Assembly: GCF_034190915.1 (NCBI RefSeq)
Contig: NW_026947493.1
Location: 44,696,501 to 44,760,500, forward strand
Length of the DNA stretch: 64,000 nucleotides
Direction: 5' to 3'
From: Cavia porcellus
Taxonomy: Eukaryota > Chordata > Mammalia > Rodentia > Caviidae
A model generated the notes under the pieces. That model was not told where the DNA came from, made no database searches, and was given only the letters and a program-made list of their open reading frames with translations. Of this stretch, positions 1-11,044 are shown in pieces; the first letter of the stretch is position 1; the number at the start of each line of letters is the position of its first letter. The position numbers were made by a program, and so were the translations under genes.

Positions 1-29
1 GCTTCTATTGTTTTAAATGTTTTAAATTC

Positions 30-390
30 CATGTACAACTGAGAACAAGTGCCGTCTTTCTGTGCCTTAATTGCTCCACTCACCATAAAGTCCTCCAGTT
101 CCATCCACATTGTTGCAAGTAACAGAACCCCTTTAATTTTTAAACCTGAGTAGCATCCAATTATGTATATATACTACATTTCCTTATCCATTCTTACTTG
201 ATGAACAATCACATTCATCTCATAACTGAGCCTATTGTGAACAAAACACTTTTACTGAATGTGGAGATACAGATTCTCTTCAATAAACTAATTTCAATTT
301 GTTCAGTAAACACTCAGAAGTCGGATTGCTGAGTCCATTTTTTAGGTCTTTGTCAAGTACACCAACATTTTGCTACAAAAAGAAAAATAG
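30..390 (-). repeat. Old LINE-1 3' fragment, antisense
   Basis: The plus strand resembles the complement of the L1 ORF2 3' end and proximal 3' UTR as known from mammalian L1M/L1P copies: a run about placing probes before 'tccatccacattgttgcaag', a decayed 'tatccattcttacttgatg' segment and a 'ggattgctgagtc' segment in the usual order. It is strongly diverged with no readable frame. Identification rests on segment order and similarity, so the boundaries are approximate. Confidence 0.6.
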
Positions 391-970
391 AGATATAGCT
401 TTCTTCTCTGTCACATTTTTTAAAAGAAATTTTTGAAGAATCCAGAAAAGAGATCTATTGGAATATATTTAAATAAAGTCCTTCTCCAAAACAGAAGATG
501 GATTTAATAATCCAACAAGTCCTCATATAGCCTTGTATTTCTAAAATTTATTCAATGTCCATTTATCCTAAACTATTATATGATGTAAAATTTTCAAACC
601 TTTTGGAGTTACATGACATGAAACTGTATCTGATGCACAGATAGCTTTGTTATTTCACTTAGTACCAACACTTCATGTTTACTATTAGAATTAATTTATA
701 ATTAATTCTATCTTTTTTGTTTATTCTAGCTTAATAATAGTGTTGTAATTAAAAAGTATTATCAAAGACAAGTGAGTATTGCCTGAATATCCAGCTAAGA
801 ATCTGTGAAATTCTTTGAATTTTTCCTTTCTAGGCAGATGGCAAGCTTGTATGGTGCCAATTCTTTTTATCAGGGGCATACACATAGGAAAAGCCCTGTC
901 CAGGACTATAATAATTTATACATCATCTATTTGTTGATTCTTCATGCCTGCAGTGTGGAGAATTGGAAAG

Positions 971-973
<3 letters not shown>

Positions 974-1014
<41 letters not shown>
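974..1014. repeat. (AT)n microsatellite
   Basis: About 20 perfect AT dinucleotides in a row, seen directly. It is likely length-polymorphic. Confidence 0.95.
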
Positions 1015-1015
<1 letters not shown>

Positions 1016-1084
1016 CAAGAGTTATTGGTCTGCAGTCTGCATAAACATCAACTAATCAGACACTTCAGCCAAGTTCCCATCTTT

Positions 1085-1165
1085 CACAAAATGATGATAC
1101 ATAAAATGACATAAGGTGCTTAAAATAATTCCTGGCATATAGTAGCATTTAATATATGCTAACTT
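1085..1165 (+). repeat. MIR-like SINE 3' fragment
   Basis: The segment 'ggtgcttaaaataattcctg' followed by 'gcatatagtagcatttaata' and 'tatgctaac' follows the order of the 3' half of mammalian-wide MIR elements (gcttagaacagtgcctggca, then catagtaggtgctcaataaa). It is diverged and short, so the call is tentative. Confidence 0.5.
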
Positions 1166-1800
1166 TTTCTGATCAACATTTCCTTTGTCTTTTTCCATGA
1201 CAATTACATTTCTGTGAAAATCAATTCCTAGAAAAATAAGACTCTTCCTCATTTGTTTGTATATCAGAAGTATTTTTTAAGAAAATCAGTTTTTAAGTCT
1301 CAGCCCAAATGTCATTCAAAATATCAACTAGTGGCTAACATCATGATTATTAGAAATGTCTAGACTAGCGTCTTAGAACACAGGCTACACATTATGAGCA
1401 GACTTTCTCTCATTTTTTTCCCAGTGTTTCAGTAAAAGAGATAGTGGCAAAAACAAGTTTCACAAACCTTAGAGTGTGTCTGTGTTTTTATACTGCTGCT
1501 GGTCTGAAGGTCCTTTCATCTATTAGGACCCATCAGCTGGAGAAATCACTGTGGAAGGTATGAGCAAGAAATCTTCCATATAGGCCATGAACTTGGATGT
1601 ACCTGGAAAAGTGAGCATGATTGTGCTAGGTGGTGTTAAAAAGGAGGAGTGGATGGGGTTTATGCAAAGTTCAGGTGATAGAGAAACAGGGGCCCGTTGG
1701 AGCAGTGCTACACTGACAATCCTTACATTCTCTTTTAGGAGGACCTCTGAATCTACCTTTGCTAATAATGGCCACAATGGCAATAAAACACACTAATGGG

Positions 1801-1883
1801 GGCTGGGGGTTTAGCTCAGTGGCATAAGCACCTGCCTTGCAAGCAGGCAGTCATGAGTTCGGTCCCTGATACCAATAAAAAAA
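1801..1883 (+). mobile_element. tRNA-Ala-derived (ID-like) SINE
   Basis: This is a complete short SINE. It has a box A region (tttagctcagtggcataagc), an anticodon arm with stem CCTGC/GCAGG around loop CTTGCAA (anticodon TGC, Ala), and a box B region (gagttcggtccc), followed by an A-rich tail. It is flanked by a perfect 19-bp target duplication, aataaaacacactaatggg, at 1782-1800 and 1884-1902. The intact duplication suggests a fairly recent insertion. It is not a tRNA gene: it lacks a matching acceptor stem and ends in a genomic A-rich tail. Confidence 0.9.
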
Positions 1884-1902
1884 AATAAAACACACTAATG
1901 GG

Positions 1903-2697
1903 TTAAACACAAAAAAGAGCAAGTGGAAGGGTGGTGATGGAACTAAAGCTCTTCGAGTGCTGTGGAAAGGACAGACAGCTGTGCCAACACCTCAGCATCT
2001 GCTAAATGCTTCAACCATGAAAGCAGAAAGCTGTAGCTCAGTTTAGAAAATCATCTCAATTCTAGATTCTTGTTAAAAATCTAATATAAAACATCTCTTC
2101 AGAGATTAATATCTTCATGATATATTTGGCTTTAAAGTACTTTTTAAAAATACCTAGAATCTTCACAAATATGTTCAGTTCATATTCATGAATCTTTGAG
2201 AAATCTTCAAGTATTATACTCATTAATATAAGTGCATTTCACCGTGAACATTTCTGATGCATGAATATCTCATTTACCCCTCCAACTGATACTGAGAATA
2301 AATAAATCACTTCCTGGATGTTGCACAGCATTTTAAAAATTTTAAACATTTTTTCTACAGTTACGTGGGTCTACTAGCATGTTGTCTCCTCTATACACTG
2401 TGTTAGAACTGTCAGCTGCCAAGGGCAGGAGGTGGCCTTGCACAGGGAGAAGAATATAGAAGAGCTGATTTCCAGGCTCATGTTCTACAATGAGTAGAGT
2501 CACTCTATGGGAAATCCAAGGTGCGTTGAGACTCTGCTTTCTCCTATGTTGGATTAAACAAGTAAACCAAGTCAAATTTCAGGTCCCTTATAATTCTAAA
2601 AATACAAAAAAGATGATACTAAAATATTCATGGAATCCAAATGGAAAAAGATCAGGAAACGATTCTTAGAAAAGGAAGAATTAGATACGAACTTTTG
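1903..2697. other. AT-rich intergenic DNA
   Basis: I see no gene, RNA gene or recognisable repeat here. The open frames are short and lack a domain signature. Confidence 0.5.
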
Positions 2698-2820
2698 TAG
2701 GATACATACTTAACATTGAACATTTTGAGCTTGGATTCTACTGGAGTAATTCAATCCATTATAAATCTACTGGAGTGAAAGTTGGTGTATATGGGGCCTT
2801 TAAAGGAATAGCAAGTGGCC
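2698..2820 (+). repeat. Direct repeat, left copy
   Basis: This block is repeated, without gaps and at roughly 85% identity by eye, at 3195-3317. Shared strings include 'cattttgagcttgg' and 'ggtgtatatggggccttt'. The two copies lie immediately on either side of the MaLR-like LTR at 2831-3193. Confidence 0.85.
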
Positions 2821-2830
2821 AGGGGCAGAA

Positions 2831-3193
2831 TGTTATGGTTTGTGTCTAGATGTTCCCTCAAAACCTCATGCTGTTTATAATTTGTGAATGAATGATGATC
2901 CAGTCCTGAGATTTTGAGTTCAAGTATAAGGAAGAGAAAGGGTAGGGGAAAGAAAGGTCTGTATACAGTGTAAGGGAAAGAAAAAAATCTTCATTCTGCA
3001 TTCCTTCCCTTTTGCTCTTGTTGCTTTTTCTGTTTGCTGCCACCATGAATGGTTGCCCCTGTGCCATGCCACCCTGCCTTGGAGCTGATCATGGTCTGAA
3101 ACCTCCACAAACTGTGAGCTAAATAAATCTTTCCATCCTTAATTTTGAGCATCAAGTATTTTGTCCATTAATAAGAGAAAAGTAGCTAACACA
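2831..3193 (+). mobile_element. MaLR/MLT1-like solo LTR
   Basis: The element begins TGTTATGGTTTGTGTCTAG and ends AAAAGTAGCTAACACA. It has the late-LTR order typical of mammalian MaLR elements: 'ctgaaacctccacaaactgt', 'gagctaaataaatctttcc', then a 'ttaattttgagcatcaagta' segment. MaLRs are non-autonomous members of the ERVL group. There is no coding sequence, and no clean 5-bp target duplication could be matched; the flanks are the 123-bp direct repeats instead. Confidence 0.8.
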
Positions 3194-3194
3194 G

Positions 3195-3317
3195 TAGGAT
3201 ACATATTCAATATCAAGCATTTTGAGCTTGGGCTCTAGGGGAGCAATTAAATACATTATAAATCTATAGGAGTGAAAATTGGTGTATATGGGGCCTTTAG
3301 AGGACTAGCAAGTGGCC
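3195..3317 (+). repeat. Direct repeat, right copy
   Basis: This is the second copy of the block at 2698-2820, offset by 497 bp. It continues into 'tagattggcagagaggaag', which differs from the left copy's continuation into the LTR. Confidence 0.85.
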
Positions 3318-3332
3318 TAGATTGGCAGAGAG

Positions 3333-5181
3333 GAAGAATACACACAGATGAGCTTTGGACATGCAGTCAAAAGCCTATGAGTTATTCAGCACTTACTGTG
3401 TGCCAGACATCACCCCAAGAACAGAATATAATGGTGAACATGATGGAATTTCCTTAGGGAAACTTGTAGACTGTTGGGGCACAGTGACTAGTTAGCAGTT
3501 ACTATAGGAGCGTATGGGAGGAATATAAGTCAAGCCTAGGGGTGGATGATCTCTAAAGAAAGTCTGTGTAAACTGCAGAACATATAAGTATTAGCCAGGC
3601 ATCTATCGTAAAACTGTTTGAATCTCTGAAGTATCTGACTTATCTAACCCTTTGTATCCAAATCTTGTTAATCAAATTATATATTCTGTGGCCAACATCT
3701 AATACAAATAAATCACTGGTACACCAATTGAAAATGGAATAATAATGAAAAAGCACATTTATCATTTCTAGTCTAGGTGATAATATACCAGATATATATG
3801 GCATCTCTTTATTTTTAATCACAAAACAACATGCTAATGATTTGAAAAATCTCATATACAATATATGTGAAAGTCAACAAACAGCATCAATAACAAGTAT
3901 CGTTTAAGTCAGCTAAATTGCGATATAATTAATTCAATTTTTAAAATAATATATGGCACTTGAGTAGTAAAATAGCTTCTAATTATGTGTTCAGTGTCTA
4001 ATGAGAGCCCACAGGTAGGAGGCTTTTTTAAATTATGAATTTCTTTAGCAAGATTTATCAGCTGCAGCATATAATGAGAGAAGCCTTATGGTTTTACAGA
4101 GAAGTAGAATTGATGGCAACTGTCAGAAGGGGTCTAGGCTAAATGGAAAAAGATGCCAGGCCAGATAACTGGATGACAGAGTGGGAGAAAACGAGTTGCC
4201 TGAGAACTGCCAGTTTCAATAAGGCTGAAAAATGTGATGGCAAAGAGGAGACTGAGGTTCAGGCATCAGGAGAACAGGTGGCTAAGGAGTAGGATATACA
4301 ACCTAGAGTTCAGCAAGGGGAACGATATGGAAGATGGGAAATTCTAGGTTGGGGTCATGGGAGTGGTAACTCAGAGAAAGAAAAAAAAGATTGTGAGGTT
4401 ACGGTGGTGACTGAATACTGATATGGGTAGATAGTCGTGGACTTAGGGATGCAATTAAATCTTCCAGTCATAAGGAGTGTACAGATTTCCCCAACTGGTA
4501 ACCAAATAGGAAGCCAGTCTCAGCAATAGAAGATATGCAAGAATCAGATGTGATAAGTAGCCCAAATGCTTGGGGAGCGAGGAACAAGAAGCTGTTTAGA
4601 AATGATGTTGGAGAGTGCTGAAGTGCAGGGACCTGTTTATGGTGTAACCTGCGAGGGGCGGAGGTGAAGTCACGCAAAGTCCCAGGAAGCAGTGCTTGCT
4701 CTTAAGGCAAGGTTTTGGGAAAGGGGGTGAGAATGTGAGATGGGATGGGATGGAATTAAATGGAAAGAAAGAGCTAGGGGCTCAAAGGAACAAAAGTCAA
4801 TTTGAAAAACCCAGGAACTAGGATGCAAACACAAAAACAGAATAAGGATGCCTGGGCTAATGAAAATGGTGATGAATTACAGGGATTAACATTTGGTGTT
4901 GGTCTATTTTAAAACTTTATGTAGAATTATAATGTAAAGATGCTCCCCTATCGATGTGGACAGAAACACACAGTTATATCTGAAGCTTGATAATACATCT
5001 GCCCTGTGGACAACTTCCTGTCTTAAAAGATGAGCTTCCTTACATGGGTAGGTAGGTGTAGCCAAGTAGGAGTAACTTTCTTTAGTGGAGACCAAAGTTT
5101 TGTGGTCAAAGGACTGTCTTCTTTATTTAATGACTGCGAGATAGGATGTTGGCATTAACTGGATCTGTTAGAATCAATAGC
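3333..5181. other. Intergenic DNA with a possible ancient repeat
   Basis: No gene is visible. Around 3380-3440 the string 'ttcagcacttactgtgtgcc' resembles the widespread MIR/L2-class phrase, but the fragment is too short for a firm class. A short GGGAT-rich run lies near 4735-4755. Confidence 0.45.
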
Positions 5182-5565
5182 TGTATTAGTTAGCATTCTA
5201 CAACTGTAACAAAATGTCTGAGACAATCTCCTGAAACAGAGAAAAGGTTTATGTGGCTCATTTTCAGAGATTTCAGTTTGTGGTCTGATGGTACCATTGC
5301 CCTCAGCCCTGTTGCAGGCCAGTATATCATGGAAGCAGTATGTAGTGGAGGAAGATGTTCTCCTCATGGTATAAAGAGAGCAAGGAGAGAAGCAGGAAGG
5401 GGATGGATTCTAATATTCTACTCAAAGACTTAGCCCTACTTACATAACTTCTTTCCATCTATTAAAGGATTCCTCCCCCTCAGTGCAATAACACTGCATG
5501 ATTTTGAAGAATCCTTTAACACATAGGCTTTTGGTGGACTCTCATGCAAGCCAAAGCAATAGCTT
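5182..5565 (-). mobile_element. MaLR-like LTR, antisense
   Basis: The plus strand starts 'tgtattagttagcattctac' and continues 'aacaaaatgtctgagacaat', then an 'aaaggtttatgtggctcat' segment and 'atcatggaagcag'. This is the order seen in reverse-complemented MaLR LTRs. The far end has decayed and is approximate. There is no coding capacity. Confidence 0.7.
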
Positions 5566-6608
5566 TCCTGGACTATAATTCAAGGTGGATTCCTATTTTC
5601 AGCATGCAGCTAAAATCAACTCCAAAAAGACACGTCAGTGGTGAAGAGCCAAATGGACATGTATAGAAATCAAAGATAAATTTCCTTGTAGTTTGTTGCC
5701 TACATAGGCCCTTAGAATTTTGCCTACCTGTAGAAAACTATAATATTAGAAACAGAGTCCTTTTCTATATCAAAAGTATCACTTTGATACTTTTGGCAAG
5801 GGCTCCTGAAACTTTTCCAAATTTAGCTGCCTTTAATTTCATGACTGAGAATGATTATACCAGCAAACAAAGAAGCGCATAGATGAATGCATTTGTGTCT
5901 ATATATGTACCCCTTGTCTCAGTTTGAGAACATAAGCCATTTTGATGCAAATCCTTTAAAGATTATTTACTCAACAATATATGAATTTCAGTGACAGAGG
6001 AATTAATTCATTCACTCCAATGGAAAGTGAAGTCTAGAGTGTTCCTCTTATCAGCTTTGGACAACAACCTCAAGAGTCTGATGGCAAATAGCAAAAGACA
6101 GCCAGCACACCCTGAATTAGTTAAGAATGCATGCAAGTTAAACTTTTTCAACATATAAATCAGCAGGTTGAAAAAGCATGAATCCTTGAAGCCTCCTTAG
6201 TCTTCAGTGTATCTTCAGAGCGTAGCAAATCAAATTCACTGAGTTCTAGAGAAAAGAAGAACTTAGAAAAATCTTACATCACCCTTGATTTTTTAAACCC
6301 AATAAAAGATGAGTACACTATATGAAGGCTCAAAACTATTGATGCAAATGGTCACCAAATACAACCCTCGAGAGGACAATGGCATCATGACATTAATAAC
6401 ATACATCACAAACTGGAGCAGAGGTCAGATTTTCTTTGTGATGACTGCTTTTCTCTTCACTTTTATAGTGTACTATGAGCTCATAGCTCTGCTTCTCTGT
6501 GGTAGCTTTACTTCCTGAATTAGTTATTTAACTTCACATTTAGTCAGATGCCAATGATAGTAACCAAGACTTTCAGTAAAAAGGCAAAATGTGATTGTAA
6601 AACTCCAG
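5566..6608. other. AT-rich intergenic DNA with a perfect short hairpin
   Basis: No gene is recognised. A perfect 11-bp stem with a 3-nt loop lies at 5771-5795. A 69-codon open frame at 6309-6518 contains a hydrophobic stretch (FFVMTAFLFTFIVYYELIAL) but has no homologue I know and no supporting context. Confidence 0.5.
5771..5795. repeat. Perfect hairpin, 11-bp stem and 3-nt loop
   Basis: caaaagtatca at 5771-5781 is the exact reverse complement of tgatacttttg at 5785-5795, with ctt between them. No repeat family was recognised around it. Confidence 0.9.
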
Positions 6609-7180
6609 TTTTTTTATTCAAAAATTAAAAAATAAAAAAGGGAAGGATATTGAGATAAAAGAGGACATAACAACATAACAACACAGGTCAGAACAGAAGA
6701 ATATAAGCAACATAGTGTTTCACCAAAAGATAACCCAACATAACAGTACTTATCACAGGGTCTCTTTTCTTGAAATATTTGAGTATAACTTCATATACTA
6801 TACCATAACAAGACAGTATAAAAACATTCAAGACAATAAACATATTACAGGGTGTTTAGAACCAACTAACAGAAAGCAAACAATGGTTTCTATATTATCT
6901 GCTTGTCTATAAAAATTTTTGTTTATACTATCACATATAATAAAATCCAATAAGATACAAGATGATAAAAACAATGGAGACAAAAGAACAAAAGCTTGAT
7001 GGGACTTCAAAACAATATGATATTAAATCAGCACTACCTATTATGATGTCTTGTTTTCTTCAAAATAGCTGTTCATATAATCCCACATAATATAATCAAA
7101 CAACCCAGAATAAAAACATTCCAGTTAATGAATGAAAACATTATAAAGCTTCAAAGTAATTTAATGGGGAATCATGATTA
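6609..7180 (-). repeat. L1-A 3' UTR built of ~145-bp modules
   Basis: Related blocks recur with a phrase ending in 'cttcaaaatagctgttcat' or its diverged equivalent, followed by a 'cacata(ca)ata' segment (examples near 6767, 6900 and 7055). The same modules occur in the other two long L1s and in several detached fragments. Confidence 0.75.
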
Positions 7181-7189
7181 CAACATAAT

Positions 7190-10100
7190 TTTATGTATTC
7201 TTATCATTTCATACACCAGGGAAACTATTCATGTGAGTTTAATTTATTTCACTTATAAGGATGATCTCAAGCTGTGCCCATTTATTTATAAATATCTCAA
7301 TGTGATCATGCTTTATAGCTGAGTAATACTCCATTGTCTAAAAATACCACAACTTTTTTATCCATTCCTCAGTTGATGGACACTTAGGTTGTTTCCAAGA
7401 TCTGGCTATTATAAATTGTGCTACTATAAACATGGGTGCACCATATATCACTGTGGCATGATGCTTTCAGTTCTTGTGGGAATAGGCATAGAAGTGGAAT
7501 AGCTGGAAAAAATGGGACTTCCAATGCCAGCTTTTTGAGAAATCTCCAGATTGATCTTCACAATGGTTGCACCAGTCTACACTTCTACCGACAGTGCAGG
7601 AGAGTTCCTCTTTCCCCACAGCCTCTCCAGCATTTATTGTTAGTAGTTTTCTTGATCCTGGCCATTCTTTCAGGAGTGAGATGGTATCTCAGTGTGGTTT
7701 TAATTTGCATTTCTCTAATGACCAATGATGATGAACATTTTTTCATGTATTTATTTGCCATTTGTATTTCTTCATCTGAGAAGTGTGTATTCATCTCACA
7801 CGCCCATTTTTGGATTGGATCTTTGAATTTTGGGGGTCTGATTTTTTAAAAAATTCTTTATGTGTTTTAGACAGAAGCCCTTTGTCTGAGGGACAGTTCA
7901 CTAAGATTTTTTCGCAGTTTATGGGTTTTCTTTTCACTATGCTGGAGATTTCTTTTGACGTGCAGAAACTTTTTAATGAGATGTGATCCCAGTTATTGAT
8001 TCTGGGGAGTATGTCCCATGTGGTTTGATTCCTGTTCATGAAATCTCTACCTACCCCAATGTCTTCAAGGTTTTTACCCAATTTGTCTTCCAATAGAGTT
8101 AGTGTTTCAGATCTTTGATCCATTTAGATTTTAATTTAGTACATGGTATAGGCATGGGTCTAGCTTTAGTTTTCGGCAAATGGAGAGCCAGTTTTTCCAG
8201 CACCATTTATTAAAGAGACTGTCATTCTTCCAGTGAAACTGCTTGGCCCCTTTATCAAAGATAAGGTGGTTGAGTGTGTTCGTAGTTGTGGTTGTATCTT
8301 CTAATCTATTCCACTGATCTTCAGTTCTGTTTTTATTCCAGTACCATGTTGATTTTACTACTGTTGCTTTGTAGTATAACTTCAAGTCAGGGATTGTGAT
8401 GCCCCCTGCCTTGCCTTTGCTGCTTAGAACTGTCTTTGCTATTCTAGGTCTCTTCTGGTTCCAGATGAATTTTGGGAGTGATTTCTCTAGATCTATGAGG
8501 TATGCTGATGGTATTTTTATTGGGATTGCACTTAATCTGTATAAAAGCTTTGGGAGAATGGCCATTTTCACAATATTTTTCTTCCTATCCATGAGCAAGG
8601 GATGTCTTTCCACTTTCTAGATCCTCTTCAATTTCTTTTTCAGTGTATTATAATTTTCCATGTATAGGTCTTTCACTTCTTTTGTGAGAATAATTCCTAC
8701 ATATTTCATTTTTTTGATTGCTAGTGTGAAGAGTGTGGCTTCTCTTATTTCTGTGTCAGTGATTTTGTTGTTAGAGAATAGGAAGGTTATTGATTTTTAA
8801 GTATTGATTTTGTATCCAGCTACATTGCTGAATTTATTTATCATATCCAAGAGTCTTTCAATGGAGTTTTGGGGGTCTTCTATGTAGAGTATCATGTCAT
8901 CTGCAAACAATGACAATTTAACTTCTCCTTTTCTATCTTTACTCCTTTTATTTCTCTCTCTTGTCTAATTGCTCTGGCTAATATTTCCAGTACTATATTA
9001 AATAGGAGCAGTGATAAGGAACATCCTTGCCTTGTGCTTGATTTTAAAGTGAAGGCCTTCAATTTTTGGCCATTTAATATGATATTGGCTGTTGGTTTGT
9101 CATAGATAGCCTTTATTATATTGAGGTAAAGACCATCTATTCTAATTTTCTGTGAGGTTCTTATCATAAATAAATGTTGGACCTTATCAAAAGCTTTTTC
9201 TGCATCTATAGAAATGATCATGTGATTCTTACTTTTGGCTCTATTGATATGAGGATTGCATTTATTGATTTACGTATGTTGAACCATCCCGGCATGCCTG
9301 GGATGAATCCTACTTGGTTGTGGTGTTTAATCTTCTTGATGATTTGCAGCATCCTACTTGCCAATATTTTACTGAGGACTTCTGCATCGTGTTCATTGGG
9401 GAGATTGGTCTATAGTTCTCTTTTTTTAGTTCAGTCTTTCTCAGGTTTTGGTACTAGAGTGATATTTGCTTCCAGGAATGACTTAGGAAGGACTGCTTTC
9501 CTTTCAATTTCATTAAAGAGTTTGAGGAGTGTCAGCATTAAGTCTTCTTTGTATTTCTTGTAGAATTCTGCAGTGAATGTGTCTGGGCCTGGGCACTTCT
9601 TTGTAGGTAAGGGCTTAATTACATTTTCAATTTCATTAATAGAAATTGGGTTATTCAGCAGTTTTACATCTTCTTGACCTAGCTTTGGTATTTCATATGT
9701 TTCTAGGAATCTGTCTATTTCTTCTGTGTTATCAAACTTTTGAGAGTAGAGGTTTTCAAAATAGGTGTTGATGATCTTCTGTATTTCTATAGAGTCTGTA
9801 GTGATTTCACCTTTTCCATTTCTTATTGCATGAATTTGAGCTTTTTCTTCCCCTTTTTAAAAATAAAGTTGGCTAGGGGCTTATCAATTTTATTTTTTCT
9901 TTCAAGGAACCAACACTTTGATTCACTGATTCTTTGGATTGTTTTCTTAGTCTCTAATGCATTGATTTCTGCTCTGATTTTTATAATTTCCTCTTCCTTT
10001 TGGCCTTGGACTTGATTTGATCATTTTTTTCTGGATGTTTGAGGTGTAACATCAGGTTAGCAACTCAGTGCAATAAATTTTCTTCTGAGGACAGCTTTCA

Positions 10101-10994
10101 TTGCATTCCACACATTGCGGTAAGTTGTATTTGTATTTTTGTTTGCTTGTAGGTATTGTTTAATTTCTTCTTTAATTTCCCCTGTGCCCCACTGATTACT
10201 CAAGAATGTATTATTCACTTGCCTTGTGTTTGTGGGTTTTTGCAGTTTCTTTTATCATTAATTTCTAATTTCATGGTGCTGTGATATGATAACATGCAAG
10301 GGATAATTTCAACCCTTTTGCATTTATTTAAATATGTTCTGTGAGCTAATATATGATCTATTTTAGAGAATGACTCATGTACTGCTGAGAAGAATGTGTA
10401 TTCTGATGTTGTTGGATGGAACACTCTGTATATGTCTATCAAGTCCATTTGTCCACAAGTGTGATTCAGTTCTGTTACTTCTTTGCTGATTTTCTGTCTG
10501 GTTTATCTGTCCCTTGCTGTCAATGGTGTGTTAAGGTCTCCTGTTATAATTGTGTTAGTGCTAATTTGATTTTTCATTTCTATTAATAATTAATTTGTAT
10601 AACTGGGTGCTCTGGAATTTGGTGCATATATATTTAAGATTGTTATCTGTTCCTCTAGAAGTTTTCCCCTAACCAGTATGTAATGACCTTCTTTATCTCT
10701 TCTGATCATTCTTGACTTGAAGGTCACATTGTCTGCAAACAGATTAGCTACCCCCGCTTTTTTTTTTAGGGCTCCTGTTGCATGAAGTATTGTTTTCCAT
10801 CCTTTGACTTTCAGTCTGTGAGTATCCTTTTGGATTAGATGGGTTTCTTGTAGACAACATATGGTTGGATTTTGTTTCTTGATCCATTCTGCCAGTCTGT
10901 TTCTTTTAATTGGTGAATTGAGACCATTTACATTAATGGTTATAACTGTTATATGTTGGTTTATTGTTGACATTTTATCTTTCTGCTCTTGCAT
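7190..10994 (-). pseudogene. L1-A ORF2 remnant (endonuclease and reverse transcriptase)
   Basis: A broken copy of LINE-1 ORF2, whose intact form encodes the nicking endonuclease and reverse transcriptase for target-primed retrotransposition. The endonuclease N-terminus is readable at 10590-10994 (NGLNSPIKR, CLQETHL) and its C-terminal part at 10215-10448 (SEYTFFS, FSKIDHIL). The conserved Ser-Asp-His triad there reads Ser-Tyr-His, so a catalytic Asp is lost. The RT palm appears at 8892-9221 ([16 protein letters not shown]), but a 1-nt deletion just before the FADD motif throws it out of frame. The thumb/connection region is at 7791-8613, and the Cys-rich C-terminus ([14 protein letters not shown]) is at 7585-7794. 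An early stop falls near 7337. Confidence 0.9.
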
Positions 10995-11044
10995 CTTTAC
11001 CTTTCTGTTCTGTTTAACTGTCTGCTCTGCTTAGTGGTTTTTTC

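Larger units (their letters stand above)
391..1780. other. AT-rich intergenic DNA
   Basis: No gene is visible. The stretch holds an (AT)n microsatellite and a MIR-like fragment, listed separately. The short open frames here have no recognisable domain, and one of them runs straight through the dinucleotide repeat. Confidence 0.6.

Noticed and set aside
1801..1875. tRNA-Ala gene
   Set aside because: Box A, anticodon arm and box B are present, but the acceptor stem does not pair and the element has an A-rich tail and a target duplication, so it is a SINE.
6309..6518. 69-codon frame with a hydrophobic segment as a small membrane protein
   Set aside because: No homologue recognised, no splice or promoter context, and frames of this length are expected by chance.
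6609..6640. Target duplication for L1-A
   Set aside because: Sequences left of the T-run at 6610 and right of about 12600 were compared; only a loose ctc..tttttt resemblance was seen, not enough to call.
7436..7849. 137-codon plus-strand open frame
   Set aside because: It is the antisense shadow of the L1-A ORF2 C-terminus.
8131..8613. 160-codon open frame as a host gene
   Set aside because: It is the connection region of LINE-1 ORF2 in L1-A, flanked by frameshifts.
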